This document shows positions 1 to 9,705 of a stretch of 64,000 bases of DNA, one piece after another; within the stretch, counting starts at the first letter, position 1; the number at the start of each line of letters is the position of its first letter. A model generated the notes under the pieces. It saw only the letters and a program-made list of their open reading frames with translations, had not been told where the DNA came from and did not search any database. This stretch comes from DASXZH01 sp963829965 (lineage in GTDB: Bacteria; Armatimonadota; Fimbriimonadia; Fimbriimonadales; Fimbriimonadaceae): assembly GCA_963829965.1 (NCBI GenBank), contig CAWHLK010000062.1, positions 169,991 to 233,990 of the forward strand, in the 5' to 3' direction. The position numbers were made by a program, and so were the translations under genes.

Positions 1-20
1 ATTCATGAGCTTCTCATAGC

Positions 21-57
21 CCACCCAGGCCGACCCTTGGTCGACCTGGGCTATCAC
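21..57. repeat. REP-like palindromic element at the left edge
   Basis: The stretch contains CCCAGGC, a short spacer and GACCTGGG, followed by CTATCAC. A close relative lies at 10135-10173, just downstream of the decayed RAYT transposase gene, with the same arms and a CTTTCAC end. The following bases (about 57-80) hold a CGGCCG...GGCC core like other repeats in this window. It may be the tail of another RAYT/REP unit that lies outside the window. Confidence 0.55.
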
Positions 58-126
58 CTTTCGGCCGGTTAGGCCTCCAGATGCAAGCCGGTTCCCAGGT
101 TCTGTTCTCGGCATCACCCGCCACCA

Positions 127-540
127 TTACTTGCGCTTATAAACCATCTTCAGGCGCATTCCCTTTTGCTGGAGGGTAAGCGTCTTACCGGCGAGGACCG
201 CCGAATACTTCAAAATAGTCGATCCCTTGCCCTTGGCAGAATAGTCGAACAGCAAATTGGGACCGCTGACCTTCCATTGACCGGTCACGGTCAGGTCGTT
301 TTTGCCATTTCTGGACTCGGAGATCGTTTCGATTTTCATCGAGCCGTCCTTGTGGAGATCCATGGTCGTGAGGCCGTTGACGCCTTTCCAAACGCCAACG
401 TATTTCGGGTCTACAGAACCCTCGAAGACTACAGGCTTGGGTTGACTCCCTTGAGCGAGGTCGTCGCTGCTTCCCTTGCAGCCGGTTATAAGGACGATCC
501 CGGCTAACGCCGAGACCGTCCAGACCAACTTGGGACTCAC
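127..540 (-). CDS. Small lipoprotein of unknown function
   Basis: A 137-residue protein starting with GTG. It has a short basic N-terminus, a hydrophobic stretch and a lipobox (LITGC) with Cys at about residue 21, so it should be a lipid-anchored envelope protein. The mature part contains VGVWKGVNGLTTMDLHKDGSMKI, then further beta-rich sequence ending in lysine and arginine, which resembles small lipocalin-like or META-like beta domains, but I cannot name the family. The GTG start overlaps the stop of the upstream small lipoprotein by four bases, so the two are translationally coupled and form a minus-strand operon with the prepilin gene. Confidence 0.7.
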   Translation of the reverse strand: MSPKLVWTVSALAGIVLITGCKGSSDDLAQGSQPKPVVFEGSVDPKYVGVWKGVNGLTTMDLHKDGSMKIETISESRNGKNDLTVTGQWKVSGPNLLFDYSAKGKGSTILKYSAVLAGKTLTLQQKGMRLKMVYKRK

Positions 541-794
541 TTCCCGCCTGTCCGACTTTTAGCTTCCTTAATGGCCGCTGCTTCTTTCTGCAAGTCGGAG
601 TTCATCGCAGCGCCTTCTTTTTGCCTTTCCGCCGCTTGAGTTGCTTCATCCGCGGTTTGTGGTTTACCGCTTGGGTTCATGGCTTGGCCAGTTCCTTGCG
701 GCATTCCTGCAGCGGAGCCCGGTTTAGGGGACGACCCGCAGCCTCCCAACGTGAGAGCGGATAAGGCAGCCAACGCTACAATTGACTTTCTCAT
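537..794 (-). CDS. Small lipoprotein, Ala/Gln/Lys-rich
   Basis: About 85 residues. I start at MRKSIVALAALSALTLGGC because it gives a clean lipoprotein signal with the lipobox LGGC; an upstream in-frame ATG would only add an unlikely MRGVPAR leader. The mature part is low in complexity (Gly/Pro/Gln, then an Ala/Lys/Glu-rich segment) and probably disordered or helical. The ATG overlaps the stop of the prepilin gene, and its own stop overlaps the GTG of the next lipoprotein, so all three genes are linked by four-base overlaps. Function unknown. Confidence 0.65.
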   Translation of the reverse strand: MRKSIVALAALSALTLGGCGSSPKPGSAAGMPQGTGQAMNPSGKPQTADEATQAAERQKEGAAMNSDLQKEAAAIKEAKSRTGGK

Positions 795-1756
795 CCTGGC
801 TGGAACCCCGCGCACACGCCACCTGGGTTGAACGTGTAAGAGTCGTCATAGGAACCCGGATTGTAGATGTCAACGTATCCGCCGGCAACGAAGAAGTCGG
901 TGCACCAGCTTACGGCGCCCTTTTGCTTCGATTTGGCATGACCATCAGCCCATGCCACGTTTGCCGTTGGGCCGCTGAAGCGGAACCGGGGCAGCGGAGA
1001 AAGGTCCGTACCCATTCAGGTTGCCCGAATAGTCGTCGCCGTAGCTGGAGTTGCAGTCACAATCCCAGTTGGACGGAATGGTGGCGCGGCGCGGATATTC
1101 GCGCTCGCGCCTGCATACCAATACACGTCGCCCTGCATGATCAGGTTGCCGGCAGTAAAGTTGCTGTTCGTATTCACTCCCTGGTTGATGAACATCAACG
1201 TGCCGGAAGGACCAGGCAGCTGCGTCTGCGACATGGAAGGAACCGGCGCGACTCCTGTCGCGGTTCCGTCCGGATTCTGGTCGCGGAACTGAGGATTCCC
1301 GCTATAGTTCCAACCGTTCCACTGCTGGGCGGACGGGAACAGGAACTGGTTCACGCCGTAGTCTCGGACAATGTTGTCAGGTACGTTTGGGCTCTCCCAG
1401 ATACCGCTGTCCGCCAACGGAAGAGCAGTCTGAGGGCTCGTCGTTGAAAGCCAAAGGTAGGAATCCATGCCCTCTTTGACGTAAGGCGCAAGCGCCTCGC
1501 GCCAAGTGAACGGATCCGCGGTAATGCGGCCGGGCAGAATGTAGTCGTTTCGCGGAAACTCGTCGTCATAATCGTTCGAATACATCAAGGTCGCGAGGCC
1601 GATTTGTTTGAGATTCGAAAGGTCGACGGTTTTCTTGGCGGCGAGCTTCGCCTGGGCGAAGACAGGAAATAGAATTGCAGCGAGAATCGCTATAATGGCA
1701 ATGACAACCAGAAGCTCGATGAGCGTGAACGCATGCTTCAGGGAATGGTTTTTCAC
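791..1756 (-). CDS. Type IV prepilin-like protein (H-X9-DG type), frameshifted
   Basis: The N-terminus has the class III prepilin signal: a short basic leader, then FTLIELLVVIAIIAIL and a hydrophobic helix, so it should be cleaved and methylated by a prepilin peptidase and anchored in the envelope as a pseudopilin. The GTG start at 1756 is chosen because GGAGGAT lies a few bases upstream. The frame fails twice near the C-terminus. Reading moves at about 1083 into a frame encoding SNWDCDCNSSYGDDYSG and again at about 1015 into the frame encoding NVAWADGHAKSK, the conserved H-X9-DG tail. Both shifts are probably sequence errors. Such proteins are abundant in Armatimonadota and Planctomycetota; substrate or role unknown. 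Confidence 0.75.
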
Positions 1757-1925
1757 GGATATCCTCCGTAGGAAAAGGGCTCCCAACCTTCGGTGGTGGG
1801 GGCCCGGCCGGAGTGACACCTTATTTGGTGACAGAACGAGTCATGGCATCGGCGAGCAGGCCGATGCGGAGTGGCGACGAAGGGTCCTTGCGAAGTTGCC
1901 TGGACCTTGCTTAGAAAATCTCGAA

Positions 1926-3019
1926 TCATAAGGTGCCTCCGTCCGGACACCTATTCACAAATTGGACGCCATGGCTCAGAAGATCCAGGGTGGGCGCGTC
2001 GGTAAGGCTGGGACGAAACCTTACGACGTTCGATCCTTCCGCCTGCTCGATGGCCGCGTTGAGCAACCGGGGAAATGCCACTTTGGCGAGGCTGTCGATC
2101 TCGATGCCTTGATAGAGTCCTGGCCTTCCCGAACATTAAGGTGAAGGGCACGGAGGCAATGCCGGCTGCAGCGAAAAGGCTCCCCTCAAGACCGAGGCTC
2201 AGCCTATGTGCGCCAGGCACGTTTCTAGCGCATGCCATGCGGCATTGCCGGACCCAACTACAAAGGCGGTTGGCTTTTCACTGTCCGGAAGGGAAAGCCA
2301 CTTTTGGATCTGGTTTTCGTTTCGGGTGGGAGCATCTTCTACTTCGGCGAGAAATCGAGGGTCGGGAGCGCGGCCCAAGCGCTGCTCGTGCGCGGAAAGG
2401 AAGCCGCGGCGCAGGGACTGAACGAAAGCGTCTTTATGCGGGAAGCCGATATAGGCAAGGCGGTGGTGGCCCAAAGCAACAAGACTATCCACCGCCTCCT
2501 GCATCATCCATTCGTGGTCAAAATCGATCTGCGCCCAGTCGGGGTGTCTTCCTCGTGCCGACCCTTCACGAAGAACGGGGTATTCAGTTTCTCGAGCAGT
2601 TCACCCTGGCTCTCGGTGTCATCTTCCCTTCCCCATAAGATCACCGCGTCGCAACCGTGGGAGCTTGCGAGCCGCTGAAGATGGTCCATAACTTCTTCCT
2701 GGGTGGCGAAGTTGGAGACCATGAGATTCAAGCCTCGCTCTTGGAGTTTTGCGGAGAACACGTCGACCAAGCCGCTATAGGCCAGGCGATAGTCGTCGCC
2801 TTCCAACCGGCGATAGACGAAGGCGACGGTATTGGTCTTTCCGCCGCTAAGCGCTTTTGCGGCCGCGCTTGCCTGATAGTTGAGGTCTCGGGCCGCTTCA
2901 AGGACGCGCGCCCGGGTCTCTTCCGAAGCCCACACGTTGGGGCGGTCGTTTAGGACTCCCGACACCAGTGAAGGGGAAAGATCGAGCTTCTTCGCAACGT
3001 CTTTAAGCGTAGTTCTCAT
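1926..3019 (-). CDS. LacI-family transcriptional regulator, frameshifted
   Basis: The N-terminal 60 residues are a LacI helix-turn-helix with hinge (TTLKDVAKKLDLSPSLVSGV, then a YQASAAAKALSGGKT hinge), followed by a periplasmic-binding-protein-like sensor domain. The frame breaks after HEEDTP at about 2548, where CCCC needs one more C to read TPDWAQIDFDHEWMMQEAV; again near 2200; and again near 2125, after which the protein ends FVNRCPDGGTL at 1926. Joined, the pieces give about 360 residues, close to the family norm, so I regard the breaks as sequence errors. It probably represses itself through the operator at 3034-3051 and perhaps the divergent gene at 3182. The effector sugar is unknown. 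Confidence 0.75.
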
Positions 3020-3033
3020 ATATGAACCGTTTT

Positions 3034-3051
3034 ATATGAACCGTTTCATAT
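3034..3051. promoter_or_regulatory. Probable LacI-type operator
   Basis: ATATGAACCGTTTCATAT has perfect 7-base arms around CCGT. It lies 15 bases upstream of the lacI-family start codon. A second half-site, ATATGAACCG, precedes it at 3019-3029, partly overlapping the start codon region. Size, symmetry and central CG match operators bound by LacI-family dimers, so autoregulation is likely. Confidence 0.6.
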
Positions 3052-3181
3052 TGTACACAAAAATTGGCACTTTCCAAGAATATTTATTCTTCAGCCTCAA
3101 AAATGCCCATTTATTTCGCGGTTCGGTCCCTTGCATGGCGTCAAGAAATGGAGATTCATGTACATCACCTATAATTTCGAT

Positions 3182-3471
3182 ATGACCGCGCAGGAGTTCC
3201 GCGAAACCGCAATTTCGAGACGAGCGTCCGGATGTACCGCTGCCGCTTCTTGCCCTCTGGTTTGATGCCAAAGGAGATTGGCACGGGGCGCATGAAGCGG
3301 CGCAGGCGGACGAGAGCGCGGACGGCGCCTGGGTGCACGCCTACTTGCACCGGAAGGAGGGCGATATGCAACGCCGGCTATTGGTATCGCCGGGCGGGAA
3401 AGCCGGCGGGCTCAGGGGATTTGGAGGCGGAGTGGGAGCTGATTGTTTCGAAGCTATTGACTTCGTCGTAA
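3182..3471 (+). CDS. Small conserved hypothetical protein, frameshifted
   Basis: No single frame covers it. Joining three frames gives about 96 residues: MTAQEFRETAIS, then RDERPDVPLPLLALWFDAKG, DWHGAHEAAQADESADGAW and VHAYLHRKEGD in a second frame, then NAGYWYRRAGKPAGSG, LEAEWELIVSKLL in a third. I recall this pattern (an LW.DA.GDW..AH module, then HAYLHRKEGD.GNA.YWYRRAG) from an unnamed family of small bacterial proteins; the function is unknown. Breaks fall at about 3218 and 3370. The gene is divergent from the LacI-type regulator, so it may be under that operator. The split is probably a sequencing artefact because the family pattern continues across it. Confidence 0.6.
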
Positions 3472-3530
3472 GTAGGTTCGCGCTAAGTCCGTGAGCCTGC
3501 AGGAGGTTTTTATTCGGCTGGTTGTATGAA

Positions 3531-4021
3531 CTAACCAAAACTTGCCGTACCACTAGCCCCTTTTCGGGGTTTGACGGTGATGACTCGGCCGTCTCCGGGG
3601 TCGCGGTCTTTGCCCACTCTCGACTTTACAGCGTTTGCCAGCTGCGTCAGTTCGTTGGGGGATCTGCCTTGGGTTCCAAGACTTGTCAGTCGTTCCGCGA
3701 TGTCTTCCGGTGCTGGATGGCGCGTTCGCCGGGGTCCGTTTTAAGTAGTTGTTTCTTGAGCGAGTCGACGTCGAGTGCTTTCAAGACCTCAAGGTTTAAG
3801 GCTTGGGCACACGTCCAGTTCACTCTCGCCAAGCAAGAGCCGGTAAGGGCCGGACCCGTTTTGCAAGGACTCGAGGGCGGCGCGGATCCTTCGCGCCTGG
3901 TCGAAAGCGACTCGTAGAGTTGCTGGATGCCTTGCGAATTGCCCCTTGCGAGCAGGTTGACTTTGGTGCGAATGACCTCGCCGCTTGCGCAGATTTGATC
4001 GACGGGATTTGCAGAAGACAT
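3531..4021 (-). CDS. Hypothetical protein, frameshifted
   Basis: About 163 residues are recovered by joining frames. The start is MSSANPVDQICASGEVIRTK, continuing LLARGNSQGIQQLYESL. A second frame gives FDQARRIRAALESLQNGSG and PYRLLLGESELDVC. The first frame resumes with AQALNLEVLKALDVDSLKKQ. A third frame ends with AERLTSLGTQGRSPNELTQL, a basic segment and a TAG at 3531. The segments are mostly helical with many charged residues. I do not recognise a family. It is monocistronic or first after the unassigned region to its right. At least three indels are needed, so the exact sequence is uncertain. Confidence 0.5.
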
Positions 4022-4614
4022 AAATGCTTCCCCTTTGCCACCCTTTCGGGTGAGGGTGCGATCCCTGACGAGGTCCATAAAAGTGGAAGAAGAGTCGATC
4101 GGAACGCATCGTGGACTGGGTCGAGTTCTAATAGAGACATGGATGGAGCATATTACGACGAACACGATTGTGCAGGGTTCAAACACCTTGACCGGATGTA
4201 GCGTCGCCGATCCACTGAACTTCAGCTCCACCTTCTCCACGAACACGATTACGATGGCGATCCAAGGGGACTTGACATTCCCAGGTGCATGGACAGATAC
4301 CTACGGCATATCGGCTGACGACTCTCCAATACTTCCGTGTAACCGTTCCATGATTCGGAGCATTGCCCATTTTGCGACGGATTTGTTGTATGCCTCCGGC
4401 AGGGTGAAGTTGCTGCGCGGCTGTCCCGACATTCCTCTCCAGAGCTGATCCTTCGGGCCTGTGTCCCCCTTTCATGCTCGGCTGTAACGCCACATCGCTT
4501 CATCTTCGGCTAAGGATTCTAGCCCCGTTGGGGTTCGGGAAGGGCCTATATATGCCAGGCCGCCACCCCTGTCAATCAACCTCGCATGCTCCGTGGCGCT
4601 TTGAGCCGCGGGAT
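4022..4614. other. Region without an assignable gene
   Basis: Open frames exist on both strands but none looks like a known protein. A plus-strand frame from 4141 to 4448 and a minus-strand frame beginning MSGQPRSNFTLPEAYNKSV (about 4430 downwards) have plausible composition but short length. A REP-like core CTTCGGCTAAG...GCCCCGTTGGGG...CGGG lies at 4504-4539. Since the neighbouring genes are full of indels, a broken gene may hide here. Confidence 0.4.
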
Positions 4615-5130
4615 TCAGTCCATCAAGTCGCCTCGAGTCCAGGCCCATGTGCAGCAGGGCTTGCCGCTCGGCGTTTCCGGCAGCTCAAACTTGCGGGGCA
4701 TGAATGCTGGCCGACTGGTGACGTGACGCCGCATCGCGATCCATCGCTTCACCTGGCGGTCGTCGTCACGGGATCGGCGCCCATGTAGTAGCGGCAATAC
4801 CATTGGAACCAGCCTCTTGGGTCTTCGTCGTAGGCTCCATCCCTTGGCACGCCAATAGGAGAGCGGTTTGGAGGCGCTAACTCCAAAGAAGTTGAGGCTT
4901 GGATCGGCCCGCGCTGGGCTGAGTTTCGCGTTCTCGAACCAATCGGCGGGAAACTCGCCAAAGAGCGCGTTCCGTCGATGTATTTGCCTCCAAAGACCCC
5001 CAACTCCAGCATCTCTTTTGGCGTCAATTGCGTGAAAGTCTGGACGAAAGTCTCTTCCCATCGGCGAAGTCAGGGTGTACTCATAGCCCTGCTGCATGAG
5101 GTCGTTGACTTGGATTACGCGATGCGTCAT
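4615..5130 (-). CDS. Conserved hypothetical protein (MTHRVIQVNDLMQQGY family), frameshifted
   Basis: The N-terminus MTHRVIQVNDLMQQGYEYTL and the segments TPKEMLELGVFGGKYIDGTR, FPADWFENAKLSPARADPSL, DPRGWFQWYCRYYMG and RQVKRWIAMRRHV match, in order, a conserved unnamed protein family that I recall from many bacteria. The function is not established. The pieces lie in alternating frames between 5130 and 4615, with shifts at about 5040, 4960, 4860 and 4775, and the full length (about 171 residues) fits the family. It is followed seven bases upstream (in genome coordinates 5138) by the heme-c gene, in the same direction, so the two form an operon. Confidence 0.7.
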   Translation of the reverse strand: MTHRVIQVNDLMQQGYEYTLTSPMGRDFRPDFHAIDAKRDAGVGGLWRQIHRRNALFGEFPADWFENAKLSPARADPSLNFFGVSASKPLSYWRAKGWSLRRRPKRLVPMVLPLLHGRRSRDDDRQVKRWIAMRRHVTSRPAFMPRKFELPETPSGKPCCTWAWTRGDLMD

Positions 5131-5137
5131 TTGAAAC

Positions 5138-6675
5138 TCACTTTCGCTTGGTGACAGGAACCTGCATAGTCAACAGCCTATTGAGCGCTTTCTCGTCAAA
5201 GGCGGGATCGGATTGCTTGACGAAGGCCCTCAAAAGTGGGATTTGTCCGTCGGACGGATCACCGGGATAAGTCTTGCGATGGTTTTGGAGTCTTGGTCGT
5301 GGCGCAGAAACAGGCTCATTTTGAAGGAAGTTGGCCACGAACTTCCTCATAGGTGCCTTCGCGGTGGGATCCTTGGGCTCGAACTTCTTGAAGTTGCCGT
5401 CGTAATAGGAACGCGCTGTAATCGATCGTGAAGTGCTGCTTGTCAGGGCCACTCCATGCTTCGGGAGCGAAGCCGTCTTCCACGAGCTTTTTCGTGATGA
5501 GGAAGGCGTCTAGCATTGGGTACGGGCCGTCGCTTAGGAGCTTTCAGTGACGATCCGCGTGGCTCTCGGTTCCGGACAGCCTTTGAGACCCATAAGGCCC
5601 TGATCCATCATCCAGCCGGCATAAAGAGAGGGCAGCCGGATCTGTTTGAGTTGATCGGCCTCAGTAATGCCCTTCTCTTTTTTGGCAAGAATGTCATCGG
5701 GAAAACGGAACTGGCCAAACGGCGTTTCTGAGCGCGCGTCCGCAAAAACACCCAAATCCAGCAGCGGGTTCGGCTCTTCTCCCTTGCCCAGCTTGCCAAG
5801 CAGAACCGGCCCGGCTTCATCGAACGCGCTGCCGCCGTGGAACTGGGTCCTTAAAATGTGCGAGTAAACAAGCAGCGCCCGGTACTTGTCGTTGGTCATG
5901 AGCTGGGAATATTGGCCGTATGCCTCGGCCTGGTGCATGTGAGGGAACTCCAGGATGCCCAGCAAACTCTTGTCGCTCGGGTTTCGCAGGTAGTTGTTCT
6001 GCATGAGGAAATATTCCGGCCACGGAAAATGGAAGCGAAGCGGCGTGTCCGCGATCCAGTTGGCAAAGGTGGCATGCGCGGTTCCGTGAAAGCCGTCTTC
6101 CGAGATCCGGTTGAAGAGGATGCCGATCTTGAGTTTGCGAGGGTCGAGGGCAAGGAGTTCGTCTCTCGCCATTTGGGCCTTTTGCAGCGAGTCCACCTTT
6201 CCGGTTGCGAGAATCGGAAGGGCGGTTTGAAGTTCCTTGGCGAAGGCAAGATCTCTTTCCGACGGCGTCCTGCCAGGAAGCACTTCCCCGCCCGGCTGCA
6301 GGGGGCGGTCCTTCATGGGATCGAGAAGGGAGGTAATGTTGTTTCGCTTTCTCACTTCGTGGATGAACTTGACGATCTCGTCCGCGCCTTGATTGCCCAG
6401 ATGGGGAACCGCGCGGCGATGGATGTTCTCGTCATCAAAGTTATAGCTTGCGATTTCCAGCCCGTCCGGCGTGTGGCAAAAGGCGCAGGCGAATCCCCTG
6501 GCGTCGGGGGCTCGCCACATGTCAAGGCCGGTTGTGAAATCTTTGTCGGCGTTTGGGAAGTTGGCGCCAGGTCCTGCGTGCAGCTGCGCGTAAACCACGC
6601 CCGCGGTGAGGATGGAGGCACCCACAGCGAGGCAGGCGATTTTTTTGAGGAGTTCGAACCGGACGTGAATGTCAT
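5138..6675 (-). CDS. Secreted heme-c (CXXCH) protein, frameshifted
   Basis: A protein of about 512 residues with an N-terminal signal (KKIACLAVGASILTAGVVYA) and one heme-c site CAFCH early in the mature part, followed by a long region with DPMKDRPLQPGGEVLPGR and many Trp/His/Phe residues. The largest single frame is 5534-6625; it continues through GFAPEAWSGPDKQHFTIDYS and ends TMQVPVTKRK at 5138 in other frames. I start at ATG 6675 because adding one A to the A7 run at about 6645 links MTFTSGSNSSKK to the signal peptide. It is likely a periplasmic electron-transfer or oxidoreductase subunit. Partner unknown; the conserved hypothetical gene downstream is its operon neighbour. Confidence 0.65.
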
Positions 6676-6728
6676 GGCCGCAGGTTCAATTATACGGTAT
6701 TGGGCGATTGGCGCTTCGCGCTTCGCGC

Positions 6729-6757
6729 GGTGAACTGTGAACTGTGAACTGTGAACG
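6729..6757. repeat. GTGAACT heptamer tandem repeat
   Basis: Four heptamers GTGAAC(T/G) in a row, upstream of the heme-c gene. A matching run of GTGAACG heptamers lies at 9517-9545, beyond the aminopeptidase gene. Confidence 0.8.
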
Positions 6758-6812
6758 GTCGAACGGTCGGGACGCCGCTTACTAATGTGAGGATTCAACC
6801 TTCTTTACTTTG

Positions 6813-6948
6813 TTTACAAGCGATGCGGTTTACAAGCGAAGCGGTTTACAAGCGGAGCGGTTTACAAGCGAAGCGGCTTACAAGCGAAGCGGTTTACGGC
6901 GCGAAGCGCCTTGTTTACGGGCGTAGCCCATGCTTACAAGCGAAGCGG
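6813..6948. repeat. 16-bp tandem repeat TTTACAAGCGAAGCGG
   Basis: Five contiguous 16-base units (6813-6892), differing by single bases, then two degenerate units with inserted GCGCGAAGCGCC and GGGCGTAGCCC palindromes, and a last unit at about 6931-6948. The array fills the gap before the M1 aminopeptidase. A 70-codon ORF across it is only the translation of the repeat. Confidence 0.85.
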
Positions 6949-7008
6949 TTTAGGGCCCAATAGGCCCACCAATTTGCGTATTTCCCATTCCAGCGGACAA
7001 ACTGAGCC

Positions 7009-9491
7009 ATGCGTTCACAGCACTGGTTCCTAGCCTTGGCTTGCCCGGCGGTTTTCCTTCTTTCCAACTCCGCTTCGGCTCAGTTCGCGGGAGCGAACGA
7101 TTTTACTGCTCCCAATGCCTCCATCCACTATGCTCCCGATCGCGATTATCACCTCAGCCATGTGGACGTTACCGTCAACGTCGATTGGCCGGATCGGGTT
7201 TTTACAGGCGAGGTTGTGGACACCGTTGCTCCCCTGCGCGATGGTTTGGATCATGTGACTCTGGACGCGGGCGCGAACCTGACGATCAGTTCGGTCAAGA
7301 TCGACGGCGCCCCGATGCCGTTCAAGCATGACGGCAAGAAGCTGATCATCTCCTCCGGCATGATTCCGCGGGGCAAAGCGGTGAAAGTCGACATCGCCTA
7401 CTCGAGCAAGAATGCCCTGGGGCGAGGATTTGGGCAGGGCGGCGAAGGCGGATGGCACTGGATTCAGGCCCGCCCGGGTGATCCGACGCGGATTGGTTTC
7501 TGGACGCAGGGTGAGACAGGGTCCAACAGCAACTGGGTGCCGCTTTGGGACTACCCGAACGACTTTACAACGTCCGAGACCCACACCACCGTTCCCGCCG
7601 ATTGGAACGTGATAGGCAACGGGGTTTTGGTTTCAAACACGGTGAATCCGGACGGCAAGACTCGAACCTTTGACTGGAAGCTGGACATTCCCCACGCGAC
7701 CTACCTTCTGACCCTTTGCGGCGGACCGTTCGACATAGCCCACGACGAGTGGCGTGGCGTGCCGCTCTGGTACGTGGTTCCTCGCGGCGAAGGCGACCTG
7801 ATCAAGGACTCTTTCGGGCACACCGAGGACATGCTGTCCTTCTATTCGGACAGCATCGGTTACAAATACCCTTGGCCGAAATACGCGCAGGACGCGATGT
7901 ATGATTTTGGAGGCGGAATGGAGAATGCGAGCGCCACCACGCTCGGCGAGAACTCCCTCACCGATGCCAAGGCCGGCTATTACGGGATGGATTCGCTGAA
8001 CTCCCACGAAATGGGCCACCAATGGTTTGGCGATACGGTGACTTGCAAAGACTGGGGCCAAATCTGGCTGAACGAGAGCTTTGCAACCTACATGCAGATC
8101 ATGTATTTCGGCCACAGCCGGGGCCCGAACGGCTATGCGCGCGAAATCGAAGCGGCCGAGCAAAGCTACTTCCAGGAGGCTCAGCGGTATCACCGGCCGG
8201 TGGTGACCAACTTCTACAGCAACCCGGACGTGATGTTCGACCAGCACACCTACCCGAAGGGCGGCGTGATTCTCCACACGCTGCACATGATGCTGGGCGA
8301 CCAGCCGTTCTTTGCCGGGCTCAAGCTTTACTTGACTCGACATCAGCACACGCCGGTGGAAACGAACGACCTTTGCGAGGCGATGACGGATGCGAGCGGG
8401 ATCAACTGCCATCCGTTCTTCGATCAATGGCTGTTCAAGCCAGGACATCCGGTGATCGACACGACTTGGAAATGGGACGATGGCGCGAAGCAGGTGGTTC
8501 TGCACGTTTCCCAGAAGCAGGACACGAGCGACGGCACACCGATTTATAGTGTCAAGACAGCGGTCGGGTTTTTTGATGGGTCTCATTACGAGACCGCACC
8601 GGTAATGCTGACCGATAAGGAGCAGGATTTCACGTTCAGCCGTTCTTCCAGGCCGGATGCGGTTTTGTTTGATCCCGAGCACAACTTTCTGCGGGAAACG
8701 CCTCAGACCCATTGGGACCGGTCGGAGCTGATGTCCATCGTCAAGTTCGCGCCAAACTGCATCGACCGAAACCAAGCGTTTCGGCAGCTCTTGCGCAACA
8801 ACCCGACGGATGATGAGATCAGCCAACTGGTGGATGTCCTCAAAGCGGACAACACCCGATTCCCTGCCATCGAAACCTATTTCCTGTTGGTAAACCTCAA
8901 GAAGCCTTCGCTCAAGCCGTTCTTTGAGTCGGAGCTCAAACATGCGAACTTTACTCGCCGGGTGCAGGGTATCGAAGGGTTGGCTGCACTTGGATCCGAT
9001 CCCGCGGAACGCGCCACGTTGATCTCGTTCCTAAATGACTCGTCGCCCTACGGGGTTGTGGATGCCTCTGTGGATGCACTCCAGGCATGGGACGCCAAAG
9101 GAAATCTTCCTGAGATCGTTAAGGCGAGCCAGATCCCGTCACTTCGGAACGTGGTTCGAACGCATGCGCTGGGGATCCTCTCGGGGTCAAGCGAGCCTGG
9201 GGCTCATGATGCGATTGTCGCAGACGCTTTGAATGGCAGCGGCTGGCGAAGGACGACGGCTTTGACGGCGCTTGGCGATTTTGAGTCTAAGGAGCCTGCC
9301 GCACATCGGCGTTAGTCAAGGGCCTGCAGGATAAGGATGGGGCGGTGATTGCGGCCTCGATTCAAGGTGTCCGGCGCTCGGACGACAAGTCCTTTGTGTC
9401 CGATCTGCAGCAGTTGGAGGCGCGGAGTGATCTGCCGACGCCAGAGCTTTTCAAGCCGTTGATCGATTCGACAATTAAGGTGATTGAGTGA
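7009..9491 (+). CDS. M1-family zinc aminopeptidase with C-terminal repeat region, one frameshift
   Basis: A signal peptide (to about residue 25) leads into an aminopeptidase-N-like domain. The GGMEN exopeptidase motif lies at about residues 302-306 and the gluzincin site HEMGH at about 333-337, followed by NESFATY carrying the third zinc ligand Glu. The catalytic part is followed by about 200 residues of helical, HEAT-like repeats (for example FTRRVQGIEGLAALGSDPAE). It should remove N-terminal residues from peptides in the periplasm or outside the cell. At about 9296 the frame changes; ALVKGLQDKDGAVIAASIQG and a further 45 residues in the next frame continue the repeat region to TGA at 9491. 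Total about 827 residues. Confidence 0.9.
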
Positions 9492-9516
9492 CGGACGGAG
9501 AGTGAACCGCTTCGCT

Positions 9517-9545
9517 GTGAACGGTGAACGGTGAACGGTGAACGG
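9517..9545. repeat. GTGAACG heptamer tandem repeat
   Basis: Four GTGAACG units directly after the aminopeptidase stop, followed by a GGTAGAGGGTAGAGGGTACAG microsatellite and a GGTGTTGGGTGTTGGG run up to about 9602. It is the counterpart of the run at 6729-6757. Confidence 0.8.
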
Positions 9546-9705
9546 GTTGAGGTAGAGGGTAGAGGGTACAGGGTAGAGGCGGTCGGAGGTGTTGGGTGTT
9601 GGGACGGTAGGGTAAGGGCGGTCGGCCGCCATCCGGATTGCCCACCGGGGAGCGTTATCCAGGTTCCACGGCGGGTGTCGCGGCTTACAGGGCTTCGCCC
9701 CCCGT

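Noticed and set aside
4141..4448. Plus-strand ORF with Thr/Ser-rich protein
   Set aside because: Composition is plausible, but no family match, no ribosome binding site, and an equally plausible frame exists on the other strand. Left unassigned.
6751..6963. 70-codon ORF in the 16-base repeat
   Set aside because: It is only the translation of the tandem repeat (repeating KR-SEAVY-type segments) and has no ribosome binding site.
7633..8943. 436-codon antisense ORF on the minus strand
   Set aside because: It lies wholly within the M1 aminopeptidase gene, whose HEMGH and GGMEN motifs are clear, and its protein is rich in Arg/Val/His as expected from reversed codons.
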